This document shows, one piece after another, positions 24,676 to 33,012 of a DNA stretch of 64,000 nucleotides. Source of the stretch: JAGWBJ01 sp964291465. GTDB lineage: Bacteria; Chloroflexota; Dehalococcoidia; Lucifugimonadales; JAGWBF01. The stretch lies in contig OZ219937.1 of the NCBI GenBank assembly GCA_964291465.2, positions 1 through 64,000 on the forward strand, written 5' to 3'. Under the pieces are notes generated by a model. It worked only from the letters and a program-made list of their open reading frames with translations. It was not told the DNA's origin and made no database searches. Position 1 is the first letter of the stretch; every line of letters starts with the position of its first letter. The translations under genes were made by a program, and so were the position numbers.

Positions 24676-25418
24676 TTTCGCTCCTCCTCTTCCGCGGCGT
24701 CTCCCTCGCCGTCGACGGGGGCCGCCCCGTCCTCGACTCCGCCGGCGTCCGCCCCGTCCTCTTCAGGGACCTCATCTTCCAGCGACGCCTCGGGCTCGTC
24801 TTGCTGCTCGGGCTCCTCTTCGACAGACTCTTCTTCGTGGAGGGCCTGGGGCTCTTCGTCCTCTGCCTCCTGGGCTTCGGGTTCTTCGTCCTCGAGGTCC
24901 TCTTCCTCCAGACCCTCTTCATCCTCCGCCAGGTCCTGGATCTCGTCCTCGTCCTCTTCGGAGTCGTCGTCGGGCTCGCCGGCGTCAGCCTCCTCATCCA
25001 TCTCGTCGACGTACTCCTCGTCATCCATCGCCGCGGGCGCGTCTTCGGGCTCGGGGGCGTCCTCCGCCGTGTCCGCCGGCCCGGCCGCCATGGCTTGGAC
25101 CGCGGCCTGCTCGCGCTCCTCGGTCAGCAGGCCCTCGTCCAGCTCGGCGGGCTTCACCTCGGCGACCTCCCGCCTCTGGACGATCTCCACCACCCGCCAC
25201 TTCTTCATCCTGGACAGGGGCCGGGTCTCCTCGATCCGGACCATGTCCCCGATCCGGCACTCATTGTCCCGGTCGTGGGCGAAGAACCTCGTGATGCGGC
25301 GTATGCTCTTCTTGTAGAGCCGGTGGCGCTGCTGCCATCTCACGGCGACCAGCACCGTCTTGTCCATCTTGTCGCTGACGACCTCGCCCAGCCGTACCTT
25401 ACGCCTCCCGTCGGGCAT
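24672..25418 (-). CDS. rpsQ: 30S ribosomal protein S17 (uS17) with long acidic C-terminal tail
   Basis: 248 residues against about 80-90 in the family. Residues 1-85 are normal uS17: GEVVSDKMDKTVLVAV, HRLYKKSIRRITRFFAHDRDN and RIGDMVRIEETRPLSRMKKWRVVEIV. From about residue 88 the protein continues for some 160 residues. In residues 111-248, about half (71 of 138) are Asp or Glu, with scattered Ala, Pro and Gln and almost no basic residues. The tail is in frame, ends in a stop overlapping the rplN start (ATGA), and shows no sign of an indel, so it looks like a genuine extension. Its function is unknown; an acidic tail on an RNA-binding protein is unexpected. Confidence 0.93.
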   Translation of the reverse strand: MPDGRRKVRLGEVVSDKMDKTVLVAVRWQQRHRLYKKSIRRITRFFAHDRDNECRIGDMVRIEETRPLSRMKKWRVVEIVQRREVAEVKPAELDEGLLTEEREQAAVQAMAAGPADTAEDAPEPEDAPAAMDDEEYVDEMDEEADAGEPDDDSEEDEDEIQDLAEDEEGLEEEDLEDEEPEAQEAEDEEPQALHEEESVEEEPEQQDEPEASLEDEVPEEDGADAGGVEDGAAPVDGEGDAAEEEERK

Positions 25419-25616
25419 CTATCTCACCCCTGCCTCTCGCTCTCGTGCCACGGTGATGAGGCGTGCGATGTTCTTCCTGGCTGTCCGTATCTGCGCCGTG
25501 TTGCCGAGCTGCTTGGTCGCCACCCGGAAACGGAGGTTCAGAAGCTCCTTTCGGGAGTCTTCCAGCTCCTTTTGGAGCTCCTCGTCGGTCAGCTGTCTTA
25601 TCTCGTGGGCTCGCAT
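25419..25616 (-). CDS. rpmC: 50S ribosomal protein L29 (uL29)
   Basis: 65 residues. The two-helix protein reads LTDEELQKELEDSRKELLNLRF and TAQIRTARKNIARLITVARERE. It lies near the tunnel exit, next to uL23. The stop abuts the rpsQ start directly. Confidence 0.96.
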   Translation of the reverse strand: MRAHEIRQLTDEELQKELEDSRKELLNLRFRVATKQLGNTAQIRTARKNIARLITVAREREAGVR

Positions 25617-25660
25617 GTGACTCTACTCCAGGACCTTTCCGGCCCTGCGATATTACCCGC

Positions 25661-26089
25661 CTATCCCGCCCCGGCGAGAGCGGCGTCCCGCTTGACGGCC
25701 TTGGTTGCAATGGGAAGCTTGTGGGCGCCCAGGCGCAGCGCCTCCATGGCCAGGTCCTCCCGGACTCCGCCCACCTCGAAGAGCACCCGTCCGGGCTTGA
25801 CCACGGCCACCCAGTGGTCCACGGCGGCCTTCCCGCCGCCCATGCGGGTCTCGGCGGGTTTCTTGCTGACCCCCTTGTCGGAGAACAGCCGCACCCATAC
25901 CTGGCCGCCCCTCCTGAGGTGGCGGGTTATGGCGATACGGGCGGCCTCGATCTGCCGGGCTGTTATCCAGTGGGCCTCCAGGGCCTTGAGCCCGAACTCG
26001 CCGAAGTCCAGGCTGTTGTTGGAGGTGGCCTTTCCCCGTCGGTGTCCCCGGTGCATCTTGCGGTACTTCACCCGCTTAGGTTGCAACAT
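25661..26089 (-). CDS. rplP: 50S ribosomal protein L16 (uL16)
   Basis: 142 residues. Conserved blocks are MLQPKRVKYRKMHRGHRRG, FGLKALEAHWITARQIEAARIAI and KKPAETRMGGGKAAVDHWVAVVKPGRVLFEV. It positions A-site tRNA. The start overlaps the rpsC end by 14 nt. Confidence 0.97.
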   Translation of the reverse strand: MLQPKRVKYRKMHRGHRRGKATSNNSLDFGEFGLKALEAHWITARQIEAARIAITRHLRRGGQVWVRLFSDKGVSKKPAETRMGGGKAAVDHWVAVVKPGRVLFEVGGVREDLAMEALRLGAHKLPIATKAVKRDAALAGAG

Positions 26090-26828
26090 CGACTGCCTCC
26101 TCGGTGGCGCCTTCCTCGTCCTCGGGCTCGTCCGAGGGGATGGTCACCTCGATGGTCTCCAGCTCCTCGGCCCGCTCCTCGGGAGGAGGCGGAAGGATGT
26201 CGCCCTTGTAGATCCACACCTTCACACCGATGCACCCCATCATCGTGCGCGCTTCGGTGATGCTGTAGTCGATGTCGGCCCGGAGGGTGTGCAGGGGCAC
26301 CCGGCCCTCCATGTACTTCTCCCGGCGGGCGATCTCCGACCCGGTGATGCGCCCCTTCACTATGACCTTTATGCCCTGGGCTCCCGCCTGCATCGCCCGC
26401 TGGGCGGCCTGCCGCATGGCCCTTCGGTAGGAGACCCGGCGCTCCAGCTGGTCCGCGATGTTCCTTGCCACCAGGTAGGAGTTGAGCTCGGGCTGGGATA
26501 TCTCCATTATGTTGAGCTGTATCCGCTTGTTTGTAATGCCCTCCAGCCTACTCCTGAGCCTCTTGACCCGCTCCCCGTCCCTGCCGATGAGTATGCCGGG
26601 GCGGGCCGAGTGGACGTTCACCACGATGTCCTGGGCGCCTCGGTCGATCTCCGTACGGGCGATCCCGGCGTTGGAAAAGCCGCGGTACTCGCTCTCGATG
26701 GCGTGGCGTATCTGGAGGTCCTCCAGAACCAGGGTGCGGTAGTCCCGGCCGTTGGGGGCGTACCAGTGGGTCTGCCAGTCCTTGACGATGCCGAGCCTGA
26801 ACCCTATTGGGTGGGTCTTGTGGCCCAT
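26076..26828 (-). CDS. rpsC: 30S ribosomal protein S3 (uS3)
   Basis: 250 residues. MGHKTHPIGFRLG, the KH domain with ILIGRDGERVKRLRSRL, and GRITGSEIARREKYMEGRVPLHTLRADIDY identify uS3, at the mRNA entry pore. The last 30 residues, after the core, are acidic (ETIEVTIPSDEPEDEEGATE), a mild version of the tails seen on uS17 and RpoA. Confidence 0.96.
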   Translation of the reverse strand: MGHKTHPIGFRLGIVKDWQTHWYAPNGRDYRTLVLEDLQIRHAIESEYRGFSNAGIARTEIDRGAQDIVVNVHSARPGILIGRDGERVKRLRSRLEGITNKRIQLNIMEISQPELNSYLVARNIADQLERRVSYRRAMRQAAQRAMQAGAQGIKVIVKGRITGSEIARREKYMEGRVPLHTLRADIDYSITEARTMMGCIGVKVWIYKGDILPPPPEERAEELETIEVTIPSDEPEDEEGATEEAVDVAT

Positions 26829-26829
26829 C

Positions 26830-27174
26830 TTAGGAGACCTCCTCCTCGTCCACGACCACGGTCACGTGGCTGGAGCGCTTGGTAATGCGCCCCACCCGTC
26901 CCCGGGCCCTGGGGCGGAACCTCTTGAGGGATGGCGCCTGGTCGGCCACCACCTTTACGATCACCAGGCCGTCAGGGTCCATCAGCAGGTTGTTCTCCGC
27001 GTTGGCGGAGGCCGAGCGCACCGTCTTGGCCACCACCCTCGCCCAGGGGGACGGCAGGAGCCCCAGGGTGTCCAGGGCGTCGTTGACCTTCATGCCCCGG
27101 ACCAGGTCCATTATGGGCTTGAGCCTCTTGGGAGAGGCCCCCACGTTCCTGGATACTGCTTTGACTTCGGGCAC
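26830..27174 (-). CDS. rplV: 50S ribosomal protein L22 (uL22)
   Basis: 114 residues. KAVSRNVGASPKRLKPIMDLVRG, VVAKTVRSASANAENN and the tunnel-lining hairpin RFRPRARGRVGRITKRSSHVTV identify uL22. It abuts the rpsC start by 1 nt. Confidence 0.97.
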   Translation of the reverse strand: MPEVKAVSRNVGASPKRLKPIMDLVRGMKVNDALDTLGLLPSPWARVVAKTVRSASANAENNLLMDPDGLVIVKVVADQAPSLKRFRPRARGRVGRITKRSSHVTVVVDEEEVS

Positions 27175-27189
27175 TGGCGCTCTCTCCGA

Positions 27190-27480
27190 CTACCGGCGTC
27201 CCAGCGAGGATGTCCGCTCCGACCGGGCCACGTGGCCGCGGAAGGTGCGGGTGGGCGCGAACTCACCAAGCTTGTGGCCCACCATGTTCTCCGTGATGAA
27301 CACCGGCACGTGCCTCCGGCCATCGTGCACCGCGATGGTCAACCCGACCATCTCGGGCATTATCGTGGAGGCCCGGGACCATGTGCGTATCACCGTCTTG
27401 ATGCCGGCGTCCTGGACGGCCAGCACCTTCTTCTCCAGCTTGGGGTGGACGTAGGGGCCCTTCTTAGTCGACCTGGACAT
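27190..27480 (-). CDS. rpsS: 30S ribosomal protein S19 (uS19)
   Basis: 96 residues. MSRSTKKGPYVHPKL, RTWSRASTIMPEMVGLTIAVHDG and HVPVFITENMVGHKLGEFAPTR are diagnostic. It lies on the head of the 30S with uS13. Confidence 0.97.
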   Translation of the reverse strand: MSRSTKKGPYVHPKLEKKVLAVQDAGIKTVIRTWSRASTIMPEMVGLTIAVHDGRRHVPVFITENMVGHKLGEFAPTRTFRGHVARSERTSSLGRR

Positions 27481-27483
27481 CCC

Positions 27484-28317
27484 TTACCTCCTCCCTCTCC
27501 TTCGTACGATAAAGCCGCTGCTGTTCTTCTTCTTTCGCCGGGTCTTCAGACCCATGGCGGCCTTGCCCCAGGGAGTCTTGGGGCCGGGCATTCCCACCGG
27601 GGACCTGCCCTCGCCGCCGCCGTGGGGGTGGTCCCTGGGGGTCATGGCGACGCCGCGCACCTGGGAGCGGCGTCCCTTGTACCGGTTCTTTCCCGCCTTA
27701 CCCAGCTTCACGTTCTTGTGGTCGGGGTTCCCGACCTGTCCCACCGTCGCCCGGCAGTCCACCAGCACCCGCCTGATCTCTCCCGAGGGCAGGCGGATGA
27801 GCACGTAGGGGTCCTCCCGGGAGAGCACCTGGGCCGCCACGCCGGCGCTCCTGACGATCTGGCCGCCGCGCCCCGGCGTAAGCTCCATGTTGTGCACCAG
27901 AGTGCCGGCGGGGATGTGGCGGAGGGGCAGGCTGTTCCCGGGCTTGATCTCCGCCCGGGGGCCCGACTCCACCCGGTCCCCCACAGTGAGGCCGATGGGA
28001 GCGAGGATGTACCGCTTCTCGCCGTCCACGTAGTGGATGAGCGCGATACGCGCCGACCTGTTGGGGTCGTACTCGATGGAGGCCACCTTGCCGGGGATGC
28101 CGTCCTTGTTCCGCTTGAAGTCGATGACCCTGTATGCCCGCTTGTTGCCGCCGCCCCGGTGCCGGACGGTTATCCTCCCATTGCGGTTGCGCCCCGCCTT
28201 GCTGGTCAGGGGGCTCAGCAGGGACTTCTCCGGCTTCTTCCGGGTTATCTCCTCGAAGGACGGCCACGCGGCGCGCCTGGTGCCGGGGGTCATGGGCCTC
28301 AGGTTTCTGAGAGGCAT
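27484..28317 (-). CDS. rplB: 50S ribosomal protein L2 (uL2)
   Basis: 277 residues. NGRITVRHRGGGNKRAYRVIDF, VHNMELTPGRGGQIVRSAG and the catalytic-region loop PRDHPHGGGEGRSPVGMPGPKTPWG, including the conserved His, are intact. uL2 supports peptidyl-transferase activity and subunit association. Confidence 0.97.
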   Translation of the reverse strand: MPLRNLRPMTPGTRRAAWPSFEEITRKKPEKSLLSPLTSKAGRNRNGRITVRHRGGGNKRAYRVIDFKRNKDGIPGKVASIEYDPNRSARIALIHYVDGEKRYILAPIGLTVGDRVESGPRAEIKPGNSLPLRHIPAGTLVHNMELTPGRGGQIVRSAGVAAQVLSREDPYVLIRLPSGEIRRVLVDCRATVGQVGNPDHKNVKLGKAGKNRYKGRRSQVRGVAMTPRDHPHGGGEGRSPVGMPGPKTPWGKAAMGLKTRRKKKNSSGFIVRRRGRR

Positions 28318-28320
28318 TCT

Positions 28321-28605
28321 CTACACACCCTCGATGATCTGGATCCTGTCCCCAGGCCGCAGGGACACCAGCGCCTTCTTGGTGTCGGGCTGCTTCTTGA
28401 ACCGGGGACCATATCTCTTGGACTTGCCGCGGACCTTGATGACGTTCACGCTTACGACCTTCACGTTGAAGGTCGCCTCCACCGCGCTCCTTATCTCCAC
28501 CTTGTTGGCCCTGCGGTCAACCTGGAAGGCGTACTTCCCCCGCTCCTGGAGGATGGTGCTCTTCTCAGTTATAAGGGGGGCTATCAGTACCTCGCTGGTC
28601 TCCAT
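28321..28605 (-). CDS. rplW: 50S ribosomal protein L23 (uL23)
   Basis: 94 residues. LIAPLITEKSTILQERGKYAFQVDRRANKVEI and VSVNVIKVRGKSKRYG identify uL23, the tunnel-exit docking site for trigger factor and SRP. It directly abuts rplD. Confidence 0.97.
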   Translation of the reverse strand: METSEVLIAPLITEKSTILQERGKYAFQVDRRANKVEIRSAVEATFNVKVVSVNVIKVRGKSKRYGPRFKKQPDTKKALVSLRPGDRIQIIEGV

Positions 28606-29301
28606 CTACTCACCCTCGGCCTGCCCGCCGCGGCCCTTCCGGGGACGGCGGAGACGGTCGCCCGCCCAGAGCTGCTCGGCCCGCCGGGCGGCGTCCAGGG
28701 TCATCACCACCCGGTCCCTTCTCAGGAGCTGTTCGGCGTTCAACAGGTTCACCGGCGTGGTCCACACCTTCTCCAGGTTCCGCGCCGAGAGGACCACGTT
28801 GGTGGCCGTCCCGTCGGTGACGATCAGCGTCGACCTGCTGGCTCCCAGGCTGGACAGTATCTCCGACATCCCCCTGGTGCTGGGGCCATCGATGGTCAGG
28901 TCGTCCACCAGGATCAGCTTGTCCGCGCGCACCTTGTCCGACAGAACGCACCGCAGGGCCCGCCGCCGCATCTTCTTGGGCATGTCCCGGCGGTGGTCCC
29001 TGGGATGTGGCCCGAACACCACGCCGCCATGCCGCCACTGGGGCGCCCTGATGCTGCCCTGCCGCGACCGGCCGGTGTACTTCTGGGGCCAGGGCTTGCG
29101 GCCCCCGCCGGACACCTGGGCCCGGGTCTTGGTGGCGTGGGTGCCCTGACGCCTGTTCAGCCCATACATCACCATGGCCTGGTGGACCAGGGCCTTGTTC
29201 ATCTCCGCGGCGAAGAGGTCGTCGCTCACCTCGGCGGTGTCGACGACTTCGCCGCGCTGACTTCTAACCGGCAGCTCCAAGATTCTCCACCCTAACGGCA
29301 A
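28606..29301 (-). CDS. rplD: 50S ribosomal protein L4 (uL4)
   Basis: 231 residues. VHQAMVMYGLNRRQGTHATKTRAQVSGGGRKPW and KYTGRSRQGSIRAPQWRHGGVVFGP are the diagnostic loop that reaches the tunnel. The C-terminus ends RRPRKGRGGQAEGE. In E. coli L4 represses the S10 operon; no leader structure for that was recognised here. Confidence 0.96.
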   Translation of the reverse strand: MPLGWRILELPVRSQRGEVVDTAEVSDDLFAAEMNKALVHQAMVMYGLNRRQGTHATKTRAQVSGGGRKPWPQKYTGRSRQGSIRAPQWRHGGVVFGPHPRDHRRDMPKKMRRRALRCVLSDKVRADKLILVDDLTIDGPSTRGMSEILSSLGASRSTLIVTDGTATNVVLSARNLEKVWTTPVNLLNAEQLLRRDRVVMTLDAARRAEQLWAGDRLRRPRKGRGGQAEGE

Positions 29302-29322
29302 GGGACTGCAAAACGCAGCCTC

Positions 29323-29937
29323 TTACTTCACCTTCTTGATGATGATCAGATCGTTGGGGGCGCCCGGCACCCCGCCCTTCAGGAACAGGAGGTCCCGCTC
29401 CGCGTCCACGTCCACCACCTCCAGGTTTTTCACGGTGACCCGGACGGCGCCAGTGTGGCCCGCCATCTTCTTGCCCTTGAACACCCGGCCGGGATACGTC
29501 CCGGCCCCGATGGAGCCCGGCGCCCTCGCCCGGTCCGACTGCCCGTGGGTGCGCGGCCCGCCGTGGAACCCGTGCCGCTTCATTCCGCCCTGGAATCCGA
29601 GGCCCTTGGACGTGCCCACCACGTCGACCTTCTCCCCGCTCTCGAACAGGTCGACCTTGATCTGCTGGCCCACCTCCAAGTCTTCGGTCCCGTCCACCGC
29701 GAACTCCCGCAGGTGACGGAACAGCCCGGCCCGGCCCAGGTGCCCCCTCATGGGCTTGTTCAGGCGCTTTACGGACCCGTAGCCCACCTGCGCGGCCTCG
29801 TAGCCGTCCCGGTCAACCGTCTTGACCTGGGTGACGGCGCACGGGCCGGCCTGTATCACCGTCACGGGCACCACCCGGCCCTCGGCGGTGAACACCTGGG
29901 TCATGCCAACCTTCTTGCCCAACATCCCCTTGATCAC
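29323..29937 (-). CDS. rplC: 50S ribosomal protein L3 (uL3)
   Basis: 204 residues starting at GTG 29937 behind CTGGAGGTC. MIKGMLGKKVGMTQVFT, GFQGGMKRHGFHGGPRTHGQSD and GSIGAGTYPGRVFKGKKMAGHTG are diagnostic. It follows rpsJ after 87 nt, the largest gap in the superoperon. Confidence 0.97.
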   Translation of the reverse strand: MIKGMLGKKVGMTQVFTAEGRVVPVTVIQAGPCAVTQVKTVDRDGYEAAQVGYGSVKRLNKPMRGHLGRAGLFRHLREFAVDGTEDLEVGQQIKVDLFESGEKVDVVGTSKGLGFQGGMKRHGFHGGPRTHGQSDRARAPGSIGAGTYPGRVFKGKKMAGHTGAVRVTVKNLEVVDVDAERDLLFLKGGVPGAPNDLIIIKKVK

Positions 29938-29977
29938 GCGGAGACCTCCAGCGGCTCCCGTGTATCCAGGCGGGCCC

Positions 29978-30013
29978 GTGCATGGTCTAAGGAGTGTATA
30001 TGGTCTACGGAGA
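29978..30013 (-). repeat. 18-bp imperfect tandem duplication between rpsJ and rplC
   Basis: Two adjacent 18-bp units (29978-29995 and 29996-30013) match at 14 of 18 positions around a shared tggtcta core. It lies in the 87-nt rpsJ-rplC gap. No protein-coding role is evident. Confidence 0.65.
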
Positions 30014-30024
30014 AAGTCATTTCA

Positions 30025-30336
30025 CTACAGCTTGATGGAGATGTCGACGCCCGCCGGGAGGTTCAGCCTGGTCAGAGCGTCGATGGTCTTGGATGTGGGG
30101 TCCACGATGTCGATCAGCCGCTTGTGCGTCCTGATCTCGAAGTGCTCCCGGGAGTCCTTGTCCACGTGGGGGGAGCGGATTACGCAGAACCGGCGGATGT
30201 GGGTCGGCATGGGCACCGGCCCGGCAACCATGGCCCCCGTACGCTCAGCCGTCTCCACGATCTGCCCCGCCGACAGGTCCAGTGACCTGTGGTCGAAGGC
30301 CCTTAGTACGATCCTTATCTTCTGGCTCGTCGTCAT
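30025..30336 (-). CDS. rpsJ: 30S ribosomal protein S10 (uS10/NusE)
   Basis: 103 residues. KIRIVLRAFDHRSLDLSAGQIVETAERTGA, GPVPMPTHIRRFCVIRSPHVDKDSREHFEIRTHKR and the C-terminal LPAGVDISIKL are diagnostic. It doubles as the antitermination factor NusE. It lies 2 nt after fusA; tuf, often found here, is missing. Confidence 0.97.
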   Translation of the reverse strand: MTTSQKIRIVLRAFDHRSLDLSAGQIVETAERTGAMVAGPVPMPTHIRRFCVIRSPHVDKDSREHFEIRTHKRLIDIVDPTSKTIDALTRLNLPAGVDISIKL

Positions 30337-30338
30337 CT

Positions 30339-32432
30339 CTACACGCCCAGCTTGACCCCGTGGACCATCTCCCCGAGGATGCTCTCCGGCACGGGTTCAT
30401 AGTCCCGGAACTCCATGGTATAGCTCGCCCTGCCTTGGGTGACGGACCGAAGGGTCGTGGTGTAGGCGAAGGTCTCCGCCAGGGGCATCAGCACCCTGAT
30501 GACCTGTATCCCCTCCTGGCCCTCGATGTTCCTGATCTGGCCCCGCCGGGAGCTCAGGTCCCCCAGCACGTCGCCCAGGAACTCCCCGGGGGTCACCACC
30601 TCCATCTCCATTACCGGCTCCAGGAGTATGGGGCTCGCCTTCCGCACGCCGTCCCTGAAGGCGATGGTCCCGGCGGCCTTGAAGGCCATCTCCGACGAGT
30701 CCACCTGGTGGAAGGTCCCGTCCACCAGGCTGACCTTGACGTCGATCAACGGGAACCCGGCCAGGGGGCCGTTCTCGGCCGCTTCCTTGACGCCACGCTC
30801 GACGGCCGGTATGTACTCCCGGGGTATCGCCCCCCCGTGGATCAGGTTCTCGAACAGGAACCCCTCTCCCCTCTCCCTGGGCTCGATCTCCAGCCATACG
30901 TGGCCGTACTGGCCCCGGCCCCCCGTCTGGCGGACGAAGCGGCCCTCGATTCGGATGGGGGCGGTGATGGCCTCCCGGTAGGCGACCTTGGGCTTGCCCA
31001 CGTGGGCGTCCACGTTGAACTCCCGGCGGATCCGGTCCACCAGCACCTCCAGGTGCAGCTCGCCCATGCCGGAGATCAGCGTCTGGCCGGTCTCCTGGTC
31101 GTAGCGCAGCTCGAAGGTGGGGTCCTCCTCGGCCAGCTTGGTAAGGGCGTAGGTCAAACGGTCCTGGTCCGCCCTGGTCATGGGCTCAATGGAGACCGAC
31201 AGCACCGGCGACGGGAACTGTGGGGGCTCCAGCACCACCGGCCCGTCCCGGGTGCAGATGGTGTCCCCCGTAAAGGTGTTCTTCAGCCCGACGGCCGCGC
31301 AGATGTTCCCGGCCTCCACCGACTCGGACTCCTCCCGGTGGTTCGCGTGCATCTGCAGGACCCGGCCCATGCGCTCCCTCTGGTCCCGGGTCGTGTTGAT
31401 CACCGAGGACCCGGCCTTCAACGTGCCGGAGTACACCCGCAGGTAGACGAGCCGCCCCACGAAGGGGTCGGTGGTCACCTTGAAGGCCAGCGCCGACAGG
31501 GGAGCGTCCGCCCTGGCTTCCCTGACCACCTCCTGCTCCTTGCCCACGAGGGTGCCGGTGACGGCGGGCACCTCGGTCGGGGAGGGGAGATAGTCCACGA
31601 TGGCGTCCATCAGCGCGTGGATGCCCATGCCCGCCAGGGCGCTGCCGCATACCACGGGCACCAGGTGGCCGCCGATGGTCGCCTTCCGCAGGGCCGTCCG
31701 GAGCTCGTTCACGGGGAGAGTCTCGCCCTCCAGGTACCGGATCATCAGGCCCTCGTCGGTCTCGACGATCTTCTCGATCATCGCCTCCCGGTGCGACTCG
31801 AACTCCTCCCGGTCCTCCGCGGGTATCGGCGACGGCTCGGGCCGCGACCCGTTGCTCTTGCCGTTGGCTCCATCAAAGAAGAGGGCGTGGCCTTCCAGGA
31901 GGTCGGCCACACCCTTGAACACAGTGTCTTCCAGCAGGGGAAACTGAACGGGCACGGGATTGGCCTTCAGCCTGTGGCGCACCGTGTCGACGGTCCTCTC
32001 CAGGCTGGCCCCGGCCCGGTCCATCTTGTTTACGAAGCATATCCTGGGCACGTTGTAGTTGTCCGCCTGGCGCCAGACCGTCTCCGACTGGGGCTGCACG
32101 CCCGCCACCGCGTCCAGCACCACGATGCCGCCGTCCAGCACCCTCAGGCTCCGCTCCACCTCGGCGGTAAAGTCCACGTGGCCCGGGGTGTCGATGATGT
32201 TGATGCGCCGGTCGTTCCAGTGGCAGGTCGTGGCCGCGGCGGTTATGGTGATGCCTCGTTCCCGCTCCTGGGGCATCCAGTCCATGACGGTGGTGCCCTC
32301 GTCGACCCCGCCGACTCGATGGATTCTTCCAGCCAGGTAGAGCACCCGCTCGGTCACGGTGGTCTTGCCCGCGTCGATGTGGGCTATGAAGCCTATGTTG
32401 CGTATGTCGCCTATGCGAAAGCTCTCGGACAT
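30339..32432 (-). CDS. fusA: Elongation factor G
   Basis: 697 residues. EF-G drives tRNA-mRNA translocation using GTP. The G motifs are intact: AHIDAGKTT (G1), RERGITIT (G2), DTPGHVDFT (G3), NKMDRAG (G4) and GSAL (G5). Domain IV and V blocks GRGQYGHVWLEIEPRERG, PREYIPAVERGVKEA and SSRRGQIRNIEGQ follow. It sits between rpsG and rpsJ. Confidence 0.97.
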   Translation of the reverse strand: MSESFRIGDIRNIGFIAHIDAGKTTVTERVLYLAGRIHRVGGVDEGTTVMDWMPQERERGITITAAATTCHWNDRRINIIDTPGHVDFTAEVERSLRVLDGGIVVLDAVAGVQPQSETVWRQADNYNVPRICFVNKMDRAGASLERTVDTVRHRLKANPVPVQFPLLEDTVFKGVADLLEGHALFFDGANGKSNGSRPEPSPIPAEDREEFESHREAMIEKIVETDEGLMIRYLEGETLPVNELRTALRKATIGGHLVPVVCGSALAGMGIHALMDAIVDYLPSPTEVPAVTGTLVGKEQEVVREARADAPLSALAFKVTTDPFVGRLVYLRVYSGTLKAGSSVINTTRDQRERMGRVLQMHANHREESESVEAGNICAAVGLKNTFTGDTICTRDGPVVLEPPQFPSPVLSVSIEPMTRADQDRLTYALTKLAEEDPTFELRYDQETGQTLISGMGELHLEVLVDRIRREFNVDAHVGKPKVAYREAITAPIRIEGRFVRQTGGRGQYGHVWLEIEPRERGEGFLFENLIHGGAIPREYIPAVERGVKEAAENGPLAGFPLIDVKVSLVDGTFHQVDSSEMAFKAAGTIAFRDGVRKASPILLEPVMEMEVVTPGEFLGDVLGDLSSRRGQIRNIEGQEGIQVIRVLMPLAETFAYTTTLRSVTQGRASYTMEFRDYEPVPESILGEMVHGVKLGV

Positions 32433-32489
32433 GGTTTCCGTACCTCGGCTAACCGGACCCGGGACCCACGAATGCCATAGGAGAGACCC

Positions 32490-32960
32490 TTACCACCTGT
32501 AGTGCACGAAGGCCCGGTTGGCCTCTGCCATACGGTGCAGCTCTTCCCTACGCCTTACGGCGGCGCCCTCTCCCCTGGAGGCATCCAACAGCTCGGCAGC
32601 CAGCTTGCGCACCATGGGCATCCCCTGGCGGGCCCTGGCCGATCGGATGATCCACCGGATGGCCAGCGCCTCGCTGCGGTTGGCCCGCAGCTCGGTGGGC
32701 ACCTGGTAGGTGGCGCCTCCCACCCGCCGGGGCTTCACCTCCAGCAGGGGGGTGGCGTTCTTCATCGCCTGGTTGAACACTTCCAACGGCTCCCTCTTGG
32801 TGTTCTCCTCCACCAGGTCGAGGGCTCCGTAAACGATGCGCTGGGCAACGGTCTTCTTGCCCTTCATCATTATCTTGTTGATGAAACGGCTCAACTCCAC
32901 GCTGTTGTAGCGTGGGTCGGCCTGCACACGGCGTTTCTCTGAGCGTCTTCTTCTGGACAT
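32490..32960 (-). CDS. rpsG: 30S ribosomal protein S7 (uS7)
   Basis: 156 residues. SRRRRSEKRRVQADPRYNSVELSRFINKIM, YGALDLVEENTKREPLEVF and RRVGGATYQVPTELRANRSEALAIRWI are diagnostic. It nucleates the 30S head. It is the second gene of the str block. Confidence 0.97.
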   Translation of the reverse strand: MSRRRRSEKRRVQADPRYNSVELSRFINKIMMKGKKTVAQRIVYGALDLVEENTKREPLEVFNQAMKNATPLLEVKPRRVGGATYQVPTELRANRSEALAIRWIIRSARARQGMPMVRKLAAELLDASRGEGAAVRRREELHRMAEANRAFVHYRW

Positions 32961-33012
32961 CGATGCACCTGGAAGGGGGAGCGGCGCCTACGCGATTACG
33001 TGGAGGGCCGTA

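Noticed and set aside
26752..29295. 847-residue ORF antisense to ribosomal genes
   Set aside because: It is a shadow frame in high-GC DNA opposite rpsC, rplV, rpsS, rplB, rplW and rplD. It has no family match and low-complexity Gly/His/Arg-rich composition.
30282..32480. 732-residue ORF antisense to fusA
   Set aside because: Shadow frame; fusA on the other strand is intact and full-length.
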